Source: Betaproteobacteria bacterium (GTDB lineage: Bacteria; Pseudomonadota; Gammaproteobacteria; Burkholderiales; SG8-41). From it: a DNA stretch of 55,508 nt. Below the pieces are notes generated by a model. The model had not been told where the DNA came from. It did no database searches and saw only the letters and a list, made by a program, of their open reading frames with translations. This document shows positions 1 to 7,019 of the stretch, in pieces. The stretch spans positions 1 to 55,508 of the forward strand of contig VGIF01000003.1 of assembly GCA_016868015.1 (NCBI GenBank), in the 5' to 3' direction. Positions within the stretch are counted from its first letter, which is position 1. Every line of letters begins with the position of its first letter. A program made the position numbers and the translations under genes.

Positions 1-120
1 GCCCGCGCCCGGCGACGGCAAACACGCGCACTAATTTTACGCGTGGCGGCCGCGCGCAGCTCGCGTGGGTGTGCGCCGCACCCGCTTGCGGCGCTCGCTT
101 TCGTTTCCCGTATGGACTAT

Positions 121-153
121 GTATCTAGCTGATTTTATTGATCTTTTTAAATC
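121..153 (-). repeat. AT-rich border element, copy 1
   Basis: This is a divergent copy of the dispersed AT element. On the minus strand it reads AAAAAGATCAATAAAATC followed by AGCTAGATAC, so the central block matches but the AATACTTA end is degraded. It lies 60 bp upstream of the BPSS1780-type gene, pointing away from it. The first 120 bases of the window hold no gene I can support. Confidence 0.55.
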
Positions 154-215
154 AGTGGTACCGTTTGAGTTTCTGCGCAATAATGGCGCCGCGAAAATAA
201 CGGGAGGCCCGCTAC

Positions 216-971
216 ATGAACCCTCGCGCGGTAAATGCTGGCAACGGCATGCAGTGGATCGCGGACGGCTTTAACCTATTCGCCAAAAACGCGGTGATGT
301 GGCTGGTGCTGACAGTGTTGCTGTTGATCGCCGTGGTGATCGTGGCGATGATTCCGCTGATCGGCGCTATCGCCTTGTGGGTGTTGTGGCCGGTGTTGGT
401 GGGCGGCCTCATGCTGGGCTGCCGCGCGCTCGACAACGGCGAGACGCTCGAACTGCAACACTTGTGGGCGGGGTTTGAATCGGGTGACCGATTAACGCAA
501 TTAATCATCGTCGGCGCGGCCTATCTGATCGCGATGGCGGTGATCATCGGCCTCGCCTTCGCGGCGATTGGCTTGCCAGCACTGCAAAGCATCCGCGGCG
601 ATGGCGCAATGTCCTTCGCCGGTATCATCTCGCTGATCGGCAGCATGATGATCGGCGTGCTGCTCGCCATGGCCTTGATGGTGCCGTTGATGATGGCGGT
701 GTGGTTCGCGCCGCCGCTGATTTTGTTCAACCACCTCAACGCGGTGGATGCGATGAAGCTTTCTTTCGGCGCGTGCCTGCGCAATATTGTGCCGTTTTTG
801 ATTTACGGCGTGATCGTGTTTGCCTTGAACTTTGTCGCCGCGATCCCTTTTGGCCTGGGATATCTGGTGTGGATACCCGTGCTAATGGGTTCGCTTTACA
901 TGGGCTACAAGGATATTTTCGCGGTGGCCGAGCCCGCCGCCAAGGCGGCGGGAAACCCGTTGCTGCGTTAG
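216..971 (+). CDS. BPSS1780-family multipass membrane protein
   Basis: A 251-residue hydrophobic protein. An N-terminal segment (MNPRAVNAGNGMQWIADGF) resembles the start of the BPSS1780 family of uncharacterised betaproteobacterial membrane proteins. Hydrophobic stretches follow at about residues 25-68, 95-120, 135-170 and 195-230, consistent with 5-6 membrane helices. The ATG at 216 has a strong GGGAGG ribosome site at 202-207, which fixes the start. It ends 33 bases before the SGNH hydrolase gene, so the two may be co-transcribed. No catalytic motif is visible and the function is unknown; the family assignment rests on pattern recognition alone. Confidence 0.8.
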   Translation: MNPRAVNAGNGMQWIADGFNLFAKNAVMWLVLTVLLLIAVVIVAMIPLIGAIALWVLWPVLVGGLMLGCRALDNGETLELQHLWAGFESGDRLTQLIIVGAAYLIAMAVIIGLAFAAIGLPALQSIRGDGAMSFAGIISLIGSMMIGVLLAMALMVPLMMAVWFAPPLILFNHLNAVDAMKLSFGACLRNIVPFLIYGVIVFALNFVAAIPFGLGYLVWIPVLMGSLYMGYKDIFAVAEPAAKAAGNPLLR

Positions 972-1004
972 TGAAAACCGAATACACGATAACCACGACT
1001 CGCG

Positions 1005-1808
1005 ATGATCACCCTGAAAACCCCACTGAAGCTGTTCGCCGCCTGGCTCGCGCTGCTTCTGGCCCACGCCGGCGTGGTGGACGCGGCCGCACCCGCGGTC
1101 AAACAACCGCAGGTCGACACCCCCCGGCAGGTGTTGTTCGTCGGCAACAGCTATTTGTATTACAACGACAGCCTGCACAATCACGTGCGCCGCCTGGCGC
1201 TCGCCGCCGACCCCGCGCTCGCCAAGCAACTGCAATATAAATCGGCAACCATCGGCGGCGCGCCGCTATGGCATCACAATATCCAGCATCTGCTCACACC
1301 GGGCAACCTGGGCATGAAAGCGCCCTTCGATCTGGTCATTCTGCAAGGCGCCAGCACCGACGCCTTGACGCAGGCGCGGCAAGCACGCTTTCACCAGGAC
1401 GTGCTCGACTTTAGCGGCGAAATCGCCAAGCGCGGCGGCAAAACCGCGCTCTATATGACCCACGCGCACGTGCCGCCGAGCAAGTTCGCCGGCGCCGACA
1501 TGATGCGCCAGGTCGAAGCCATGTACATCGCCACGGGCAACGCCGCCGGCGCGCTGGTGATCCCCGTGGGACTCGCGTTCGAGGAAGCCTACCGCCGCCG
1601 CCCCGGCATCAAGCTGCACAAGGAGTACGACGGCTCGCACCCCGATCTGCTCGGCACCTATCTCGCCGCGTGCACGGTGTATGCCGCGGTCTACGGCAAA
1701 TCGGCGCTGGGCAACAGCTACGATTACTTCGGCCGCGTGGATAAAGACAGCGCCGCCTTCCTGCAGCAAGTGGCGGACGATACCGTGAAAAAGTTTTTCG
1801 GCCGGTAG
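1005..1808 (+). CDS. secreted SGNH/GDSL-like hydrolase
   Basis: 267 residues. Residues 1-28 form a signal peptide (basic start, hydrophobic FAAWLALLLA, then VVDAAA). Block I of the SGNH fold is seen as VLFVGNSY, with the presumed nucleophile Ser49. A D-G-S-H motif near residue 210 gives the C-terminal Asp-x-x-His pair, and DLVILQGAS fits a central block. SGNH enzymes are esterases, lipases or carbohydrate deacetylases; the substrate cannot be read from the sequence. The protein is expected to act in the periplasm or outside the cell. It is followed after 5 bases by a small secreted protein on the same strand, so the two probably share a transcript. Confidence 0.75.
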   Translation: MITLKTPLKLFAAWLALLLAHAGVVDAAAPAVKQPQVDTPRQVLFVGNSYLYYNDSLHNHVRRLALAADPALAKQLQYKSATIGGAPLWHHNIQHLLTPGNLGMKAPFDLVILQGASTDALTQARQARFHQDVLDFSGEIAKRGGKTALYMTHAHVPPSKFAGADMMRQVEAMYIATGNAAGALVIPVGLAFEEAYRRRPGIKLHKEYDGSHPDLLGTYLAACTVYAAVYGKSALGNSYDYFGRVDKDSAAFLQQVADDTVKKFFGR

Positions 1809-1813
1809 CGCGC

Positions 1814-2377
1814 TTGCGCAAGCAACGCCAACGCCTTTACGCCGCAGCCATCGGGCTGGGCATGCTTACGGTCGTGGCGGCAGCGCAAAACACGGTGCCC
1901 GTCACCGTGGAAATAACATTGACTGAGATGCTAGACGAGCCACGCGGATTGTGCATCGACATCGTCGGCTGGCAAACGCGGGCAAATCCTGCGCAAGGCT
2001 TGCAGGCCCACACCTGTTACAGCTATCAGGGCACGATCGCGGCCGATCAAGGTTTCGATGCCTCGCGCCTGGCACGCGGCGAGTTTCGCCTGCCCGCGTT
2101 TGACGTGTGCATGACCCACCGCGATCACCACCCCGGTGCGCAGCTCACCCTGGCTGCCTGCGACGAGAGCACGCCACAGATGTTCGAGCTTCGGCCCGAT
2201 GGCCGTATCGCCACCCGCCAGGCGAGCGCGCTGTGCCTCACGGTAAGCGACTCGCCGAGCCGGCCCGGCGGCGGCGGCCAACCGCCGCACCTGATACGGC
2301 CGCTCATCCTGGAGCCCTGTGCCGACGAGCGCTTGCGATTTCAGCGCTGGCAGTTGCGGCCCGGGCTTGCGCGTTAA
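1814..2377 (+). CDS. small secreted protein with ricin-B-like (beta-trefoil) repeat
   Basis: 187 residues from a TTG at 1814, or shorter from an in-frame ATG at 1862. The N-terminus (about 25 residues, LYAAAIGLGMLTVVAAA) looks like a signal peptide, favouring the TTG start. The mature part has four to six cysteines and repeats that recall ricin-B-type lectin subdomains: LCIDIVGWQ, FDVCMTHRD, ALCLTV, and a terminal FQRWQL similar to the QxW motif. This suggests a carbohydrate-binding beta-trefoil, but the match is by eye only. It lies 5 bases after the SGNH hydrolase gene, which would suit a secreted binding partner for that enzyme. Otherwise hypothetical. Confidence 0.6.
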   Translation: MRKQRQRLYAAAIGLGMLTVVAAAQNTVPVTVEITLTEMLDEPRGLCIDIVGWQTRANPAQGLQAHTCYSYQGTIAADQGFDASRLARGEFRLPAFDVCMTHRDHHPGAQLTLAACDESTPQMFELRPDGRIATRQASALCLTVSDSPSRPGGGGQPPHLIRPLILEPCADERLRFQRWQLRPGLAR

Positions 2378-2382
2378 CGCCA

Positions 2383-2808
2383 TCACGGTTCACCCGCCAG
2401 ATGCAGGACCACCTCGCGCGTGTGTGCCCGGGTGCGATGTTCGTAAAGATAAATCCCCTGCCAGGTGCCGAGCGCGAGTGCGCCATCAACGAGCGGGATC
2501 GACACCTGCGTTTGCGTGAGCGCGGCGCGCACATGCGCTGGCATGTCGTCCGCGCCTTCGCTGGCGTGCTCGAACAGCGGATCGCCGTCGCGCACCAATC
2601 GCGCGAAAAAACGTTCCAGGTCGCGCGGCACCGCGGGATCGGCGTTTTCCTGAATCAACAAACTCGCCGAGGTGTGGCGGATAAACACCGTGAGCAAACC
2701 GGTTTTCATCGCCGCGTGCCCAACCCACGCGACGATCTCGCGCGTCATCTCGGTTAAGCCACGTCCGCGCGTGCTTAGCCGCAAGATGTGCGTGAGCTGG
2801 CGCGTCAC
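2383..2808 (-). CDS. yjbQ: YjbQ/UPF0047 family protein
   Basis: 141 residues, the normal length for UPF0047. Conserved blocks are visible: a region around RHTSASLLIQEN (residues 65-76), the acidic/histidine segment DPLFEHASEGADDMPAH, and the C-terminal GTWQGIYLYEHR. E. coli YjbQ has weak thiamine-phosphate synthase activity in vitro, but its physiological role is unsettled. The protein is cytoplasmic with no signal peptide. It converges on the lectin-like gene with only a 5-base gap, and no terminator is visible between them. Confidence 0.88.
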   Translation of the reverse strand: MTRQLTHILRLSTRGRGLTEMTREIVAWVGHAAMKTGLLTVFIRHTSASLLIQENADPAVPRDLERFFARLVRDGDPLFEHASEGADDMPAHVRAALTQTQVSIPLVDGALALGTWQGIYLYEHRTRAHTREVVLHLAGEP

Positions 2809-3221
2809 CTCAAACCCTGGCGTTTGACGACTGTTCGCAGGTGCGCGTGAGCATCGAGCGCGAATTTGGCATCGCCTTCACTCGACATGTCGTTGACTTC
2901 CAGTTCGACGCAGCCGGGCGGTTTGAGGCAGTCGGGGTCATCCACTGCTCGAACCCTGCTGGCAGGCTGCCGGCGGCTATCATGATTGTCGATCCCCACG
3001 GTGAGCGATGCCAAAAATGCTAAGGACGCTAAACAGGCCAACCACGCTAAAGACGCCAACAATGTCAAAGCATATCAGGGGCGCGAACCCACTGTAGCGT
3101 CAGCCGCGCCCCGCGGTCAATCCCGGTCTCACACGCGCGCGTACAAGGCGCTGTCGCGCATGCGCTCCATCGCGGTACGGTATGGGCCGCTGCCGTGGCC
3201 AGCACCCACGCCGGCGCGCGC
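2809..3221. other. gene-poor spacer with a 9-bp tandem array
   Basis: About 410 bases between yjbQ and the TerB/DUF697 gene. Short open frames exist on both strands but none has a recognisable domain or good ribosome site. The only clear structure is the seven-unit 9-bp array listed separately at 3007-3069. A promoter for yjbQ presumably lies here; none could be assigned. Confidence 0.6.
3007..3069 (+). repeat. degenerate 9-bp tandem repeat, 7 units
   Basis: Seven consecutive 9-mers close to GACGCTAAA: gatgccaaa, aatgctaag, gacgctaaa, caggccaac, cacgctaaa, gacgccaac, aatgtcaaa. The array is intergenic. It has the same 9-bp period as the array at the start of rsxB (12534-12587), with a related sequence. 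Confidence 0.85.
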
Positions 3222-4088
3222 TCACGCCCCGCGCACCAGCGAGGTAATTTGCTTGAGATCGAGATGGGCCGCGCGTTCGCGGATTTGCGGCAGGTATTGC
3301 GCTTGCAGCGCTCGCGCCGGGCCGAGCAGATTCTTGAATGTGTCGTTAAGCAGCGCGGTGTTCATTTGCCGTCCGCCCGCGTAATAACGTTTCGCGACCT
3401 GGCCCAGCGCGTAGGTCGTGGCGAACGAAAACGCGGCGCCCGCCGCGGCCTTGCCCAGGCCCCTGCCCAAGCCGCCGGCCACCGCGCCCAACAAGCCGCC
3501 CAGCAGCTTGCGTCCGAATTGCTCCAGATATTGCGAGGTCATGCCGATGCCAAGTGTGGCCAGCAGTTCGCGGATATGGCCTTGGTCGAGCTCATAGCCG
3601 TGGGCTTTGCCGATGCCGTAAACCATTTTGATTTGCAGCGGGATGATCGCCATCGACGCCCACGATTGCGGCAACAATTCCAGCGCGCCGTTCAGAATCG
3701 AGTGGTTCAGTATCGAACGCTCGATCACCGCGTCGTCGGGCTTGGCGGGCGAGGCCGCCGCCGCAACCGCGGGCACCTGCGCCGGCGCCGCGGCCTCGGT
3801 CAACGCAGCGAGCGCATCGGCCTCGCGATCGAGCGGCTCGGTGATGCCGGCATCGAGCGCCAGCGCCTGCGCGAGTTGCTCCAAAAAGCGCCGTTCCGCA
3901 GCGCCGGTGCGGCCATCGGCATCACATACGCTCACCGCCATTTCATAGGCGAGTTGGCGATGGCCGGGCTCGCTCAATGCGGCCGCGGCCTGGGTCAAAT
4001 CGACGCGCTTTAGCAGCACATCGGTATACAGGCCCGCCAGATCCGCCGCGCCGGTTTCGGCGCTTAGCGAATGCGCCAGGCGGCGCAA
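3222..4088 (-). CDS. TerB-like / DUF697 (YcjF-like) protein
   Basis: 288 residues from the only canonical start in frame, a TTG at 4088. Residues 45-75 contain the TerB acidic signature (VCDADGRTGAAERRFLEQLAQAL). Residues 80-110 are an Ala/Pro-rich linker. Residues 120-288 resemble DUF697: hydrophobic PLQIKMVYGIGKAHG, a glycine-rich LLGGLLGAVAGGLGRGLGKAAAG membrane-like stretch, and YALGQVAKRYYAGG. The first TerB helix (ALLTIALLAAFADGAKDERE) is encoded in the same frame upstream of 4088 and reaches back to the stop of the CoA-transferase gene at 4203, with no ATG, GTG or TTG there. The true start is therefore unclear: a rare codon, or a one-base frameshift from the ATG at 4201. Function unknown. 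Confidence 0.7.
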   Translation of the reverse strand: MRRLAHSLSAETGAADLAGLYTDVLLKRVDLTQAAAALSEPGHRQLAYEMAVSVCDADGRTGAAERRFLEQLAQALALDAGITEPLDREADALAALTEAAAPAQVPAVAAAASPAKPDDAVIERSILNHSILNGALELLPQSWASMAIIPLQIKMVYGIGKAHGYELDQGHIRELLATLGIGMTSQYLEQFGRKLLGGLLGAVAGGLGRGLGKAAAGAAFSFATTYALGQVAKRYYAGGRQMNTALLNDTFKNLLGPARALQAQYLPQIRERAAHLDLKQITSLVRGA

Positions 4089-4200
4089 GGCTTCGCGCTC
4101 GCGCTCGTCCTTGGCGCCATCGGCAAACGCCGCCAGCAGCGCGATGGTCAGCAGCGCTTTTTGCTGTTCGGCATTGATGCGTTGCGTGCGCCGCTGCGCA

Positions 4201-5430
4201 TCAAATCACCTGCCGCTCGCGAAACCCGGCGATCTGCGCCGCGCTGTAGCCAAGCTCGGCCAACACCGCGTCGTTGTGTTCGCCGAGCTTGGGCGCGCGG
4301 CCGATGCGCGCCGGCGTTTCGGAAAATTGCCACGGCGTGCCATGCACCTTGAGTTTTTTGTTGTAGTCGGGGTACTCGACTTCGGTGACGTAGCCGTTGG
4401 CGAGCACATCCGGGTCGTTCGACGCTTCCAGCAGCGTGTTGATCGGCGCGGACACGATATCCGCCTTGCGCAAAATGTCCACCCATTTGTCGCGCGGGCC
4501 GGTGGCGAAGAGCTTATCGAGGGTGGCGAGCAGGGTTTTCCTCTGGTCTTCCGATTGCGTCACCACGCCCAAGTTGGCAAAACCGGCCTGCGACAGCGCA
4601 TCGTAAAAACCCAGCGCGGTCATGGCGTTTTTCCACTTGGCCTCGCCGTTTAACTGAAACACCAGCGGCTTGCCATTGATGTCGTTAAAGCTCGCGCTCA
4701 TGCCGGGGCGTTTTTCGGTGCCGGTGATGCGCGCCTGCCCCGTCACCGGGTTTTTATCGCGCCACATCGCGGTGGTGAGCGTCCAGCCCATCAGGCGGAT
4801 TTGCCCGCCCAGCAGCGAGCACTCGACTTTTTGCCCGACGCCATGGGTACGCGCGCATTGCAGCGCGGCCAGAGCGCCGCCAAAGGCGAGGATCGCGCAG
4901 GTTTCATCGGCCACCGACACCACCCCCGTGCGCAGCGGCTGCCCCGGCGTGGAATACGCCTCGGCAATACCGCCCAGCGCCTGCGCCATGGAGTCGGTGC
5001 CGGGCAGCTTCGAATTCGGCCCCTTGGGGCCGTAACCGGAAATCGACATGTAGACAAGTTTGGGATTGACCTTTTTCAGGTCTTCATAACCAAAGCCGTT
5101 TTTTTCCGCGGCGCCAGGGCGGAAATTCTGGCCGAAAATATCCGCGCGCTTCACCAGCCGGTGCAAAATCTCGCGCGACTCCGCGCTTTTCATGTTGAGC
5201 GTGAAGCTCTTGACGCCGCGATTGTTGGTTTCAAAATAAATGCTCGGCAGCCCCGGAAAAATACTCGAGCCGCGCGAGTTATCCCCCACGCCCGGCACTT
5301 CGATTTTGATCACCTCCGCGCCCAGATCCGCCATCAGCATATACGGCACGGTGCCGGCTTGCGCGGTGGAACATGCCACTACTCTTACGCCATCGAGCGG
5401 GCCTTTCAGTTGGTGCATGGGTTGGCTCAT
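4201..5430 (-). CDS. class III (CaiB/BaiF family) CoA-transferase
   Basis: 409 residues. Family III CoA-transferases move CoA between carboxylic acids in the cytoplasm, using an Asp that forms an acyl anhydride. The N-terminal core (GPLDGVRVVACSTAQAGTVPYMLMADLGAEVIKIE) is typical; the catalytic Asp is probably the one in PGTDSMAQALGG, where the family normally has a YD-x-x-x-QA-x-[SG]-G pattern. I start at 5430 rather than at the upstream ATG at 5436, because the GGAGG at 5438-5442 is 7 bases from 5430 but only 1 from 5436. It is followed 70 bases upstream by an MmgE/PrpD gene on the same strand, so the pair may degrade an organic acid through a CoA ester. The acid is not known. Confidence 0.9.
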   Translation of the reverse strand: MSQPMHQLKGPLDGVRVVACSTAQAGTVPYMLMADLGAEVIKIEVPGVGDNSRGSSIFPGLPSIYFETNNRGVKSFTLNMKSAESREILHRLVKRADIFGQNFRPGAAEKNGFGYEDLKKVNPKLVYMSISGYGPKGPNSKLPGTDSMAQALGGIAEAYSTPGQPLRTGVVSVADETCAILAFGGALAALQCARTHGVGQKVECSLLGGQIRLMGWTLTTAMWRDKNPVTGQARITGTEKRPGMSASFNDINGKPLVFQLNGEAKWKNAMTALGFYDALSQAGFANLGVVTQSEDQRKTLLATLDKLFATGPRDKWVDILRKADIVSAPINTLLEASNDPDVLANGYVTEVEYPDYNKKLKVHGTPWQFSETPARIGRAPKLGEHNDAVLAELGYSAAQIAGFRERQVI

Positions 5431-5501
5431 GAGCATTCCTCCGTCGTGTTTTGCAGGGAAGGCCAGTTTAAGTGATTTTGGGCGGGGCCGGCTAAGGCCG
5501 C

Positions 5502-6851
5502 TTACACGGCGCGCGCCGCGTCGAGCAACTCGCGCACGTTATCCACGCGCTCCAGCGTATCAACCAGGGTGACGATGCGCCGCGCCGCCGCTTCAGGAAT
5601 CACCCCGCGCGCCGCCGTGTTGAGCTTGGCGACGATTTCGGCGCGGCTTAGCGGATCGGCCGCATCGCCCTTGGCCACCGGGCGATTGTCGGTGTGCGTA
5701 ACACCAGCCGTGGTTTTGATCTCGACGATGGTAGCCGTGCCCTGCACCGCGGCATCGGCGCGCACCTTGACTTTGCCGCGCGCGAACGCGTCCACCGCTT
5801 TGTCGGCAATGCGCGCGGGCTCGAACTGATCGAGCCAACAGGCGCGGTCGTGCAGCACGATCGAGGTGATGTACGGCATTGACAGCAGCGCCTTGAATTT
5901 GTCATCCCACGCCAGCGTGCCGTGCATGTCGTAGACGCCGGGCGAGAGCGCCACCCGCACCTCGGCGATGTCGGCGGGCCTCAGGTTGTGTTTTTCGGCG
6001 AGCGCGAAAAGCGCGGTGATCACCGATTGCACCGAGCTTGCCGCTGGCCACAAGCGCAGCGAAATTTGTTCGAGCTGCCATTGTTGACCGAGGCCGCCGG
6101 TCAACAACTCCGGCTTGCCGCCGTCGGAATAGGCGTTGTAGATGCCGCCGTCTTTGTGCACGAGAATTTCGCTGGAGGCGAGAAACCCGGTCTGCGCCAG
6201 CAAGCCCGCCATCAAGCCCGACAACGCGCCGCGGCATTGATGAAACTTGATCGTCGGCGTGCCCCAATGCGCAAACGTGCCCGCCGATTGCGACCCGGCA
6301 AGCCCGAACGCCATCAACTGCTTGCCGGCGTCAAAGCCGCACAACTTGCCCACCGCCGCGGCGCCACCAAACGGCCCCACCACGCCCGGCGAATGCCAGC
6401 CGCGCGCGCGAAACGCGCTGTAGTGCGTGCCGTTGGCCACGCGCACCGAGGTCTCCAGGCCGGCCGCCACCGCGGTGAGTAATGCCTTGCCGCTCGCGCC
6501 ATCGCGCTCGGCCAGCGCCAACGCACCGGGAATCACTTGCGGCGTGGTGTGATAAAGCGTGGGCCGATGCACGTCACACACGGTCACCGCGGTAACGAGA
6601 TAACCGTTCAACAACGTCGCGCCGGCGAGCGAGAGTTTGTCGCCGCCGATGATGCTCGCCTCGCGCGATGCGCCCAGCGCGCCCGCCAGCGCGCGTATCT
6701 GCTTCACCTCCTCGCCGCGCGTGCCGGCGAGCGCGCTGGCAATCGCATCGAGCATGATGTCCTTGACGCGCTCGCGCACCGCGGCGGGAATTTGTTCGTA
6801 GTGCAAGCCGGCGATGAAGGCGGCTAATTCGGCAGTGGGGGTGTTTGACAT
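5502..6851 (-). CDS. MmgE/PrpD family protein (copy 1)
   Basis: 449 residues, full length for the family, which includes 2-methylcitrate dehydratase and iminodisuccinate epimerase. The characteristic N-terminus (LAAFIAGLHYEQIPAAVRERVKDIMLDAI) and the segment around HSPGVVGPFGGAAAVGKL are present. The protein is cytoplasmic. Real substrates differ widely in this family, so 2-methylcitrate should not be assumed: no prpB or prpC is near. The ATG abuts AT border element copy 2 directly, leaving no normal ribosome site. It lies in line with the CoA-transferase gene downstream. A second family member is at 36270-37670. Confidence 0.88.
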   Translation of the reverse strand: MSNTPTAELAAFIAGLHYEQIPAAVRERVKDIMLDAIASALAGTRGEEVKQIRALAGALGASREASIIGGDKLSLAGATLLNGYLVTAVTVCDVHRPTLYHTTPQVIPGALALAERDGASGKALLTAVAAGLETSVRVANGTHYSAFRARGWHSPGVVGPFGGAAAVGKLCGFDAGKQLMAFGLAGSQSAGTFAHWGTPTIKFHQCRGALSGLMAGLLAQTGFLASSEILVHKDGGIYNAYSDGGKPELLTGGLGQQWQLEQISLRLWPAASSVQSVITALFALAEKHNLRPADIAEVRVALSPGVYDMHGTLAWDDKFKALLSMPYITSIVLHDRACWLDQFEPARIADKAVDAFARGKVKVRADAAVQGTATIVEIKTTAGVTHTDNRPVAKGDAADPLSRAEIVAKLNTAARGVIPEAAARRIVTLVDTLERVDNVRELLDAARAV

Positions 6852-6883
6852 AAGTATTTGATTTTATTGATATTTTTTAAATG
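6851..6883 (-). repeat. AT-rich border element, copy 2 (touches start codon)
   Basis: On the minus strand the element reads AAAAAATATCAATAAAATC then AAATACTTATG, where the last three bases are the start codon of the MmgE/PrpD gene. It is an exact match to the consensus core AATCAAATACTTA. No purine-rich ribosome site fits between the element and the ATG. Confidence 0.85.
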
Positions 6884-6900
6884 GCTCAAGGCGGCCGATG

Positions 6901-6926
6901 CAACGTTCAACGTTCAGCGTTCAGCG
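6901..6926 (+). repeat. 7-bp tandem repeat
   Basis: CAACGTT, CAACGTT, CAGCGTT, CAGCG in a row, between the MmgE/PrpD gene and the acyl-CoA ligase gene. Short intergenic heptamer array. Confidence 0.8.
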
Positions 6927-7019
6927 CCGCGCCATCCATCGCCATCAACTTGCGCGCGGCGCGCGCGCTTTCGGCATTTTAGCGCGTCACCCGGCGCCCA
7001 CCGCGGACTTACGCTTGCG

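Noticed and set aside
2805..3068. 87-residue minus-strand open frame next to yjbQ
   Set aside because: Its N-terminus is made by the 9-bp repeat array and it has no domain or ribosome site; the frame on the other strand is equally open.
6851..6883. AT element as an FNR box (TTGAT-N4-ATCAA)
   Set aside because: The two TTGAT segments are direct, not inverted, so the FNR dyad is absent.
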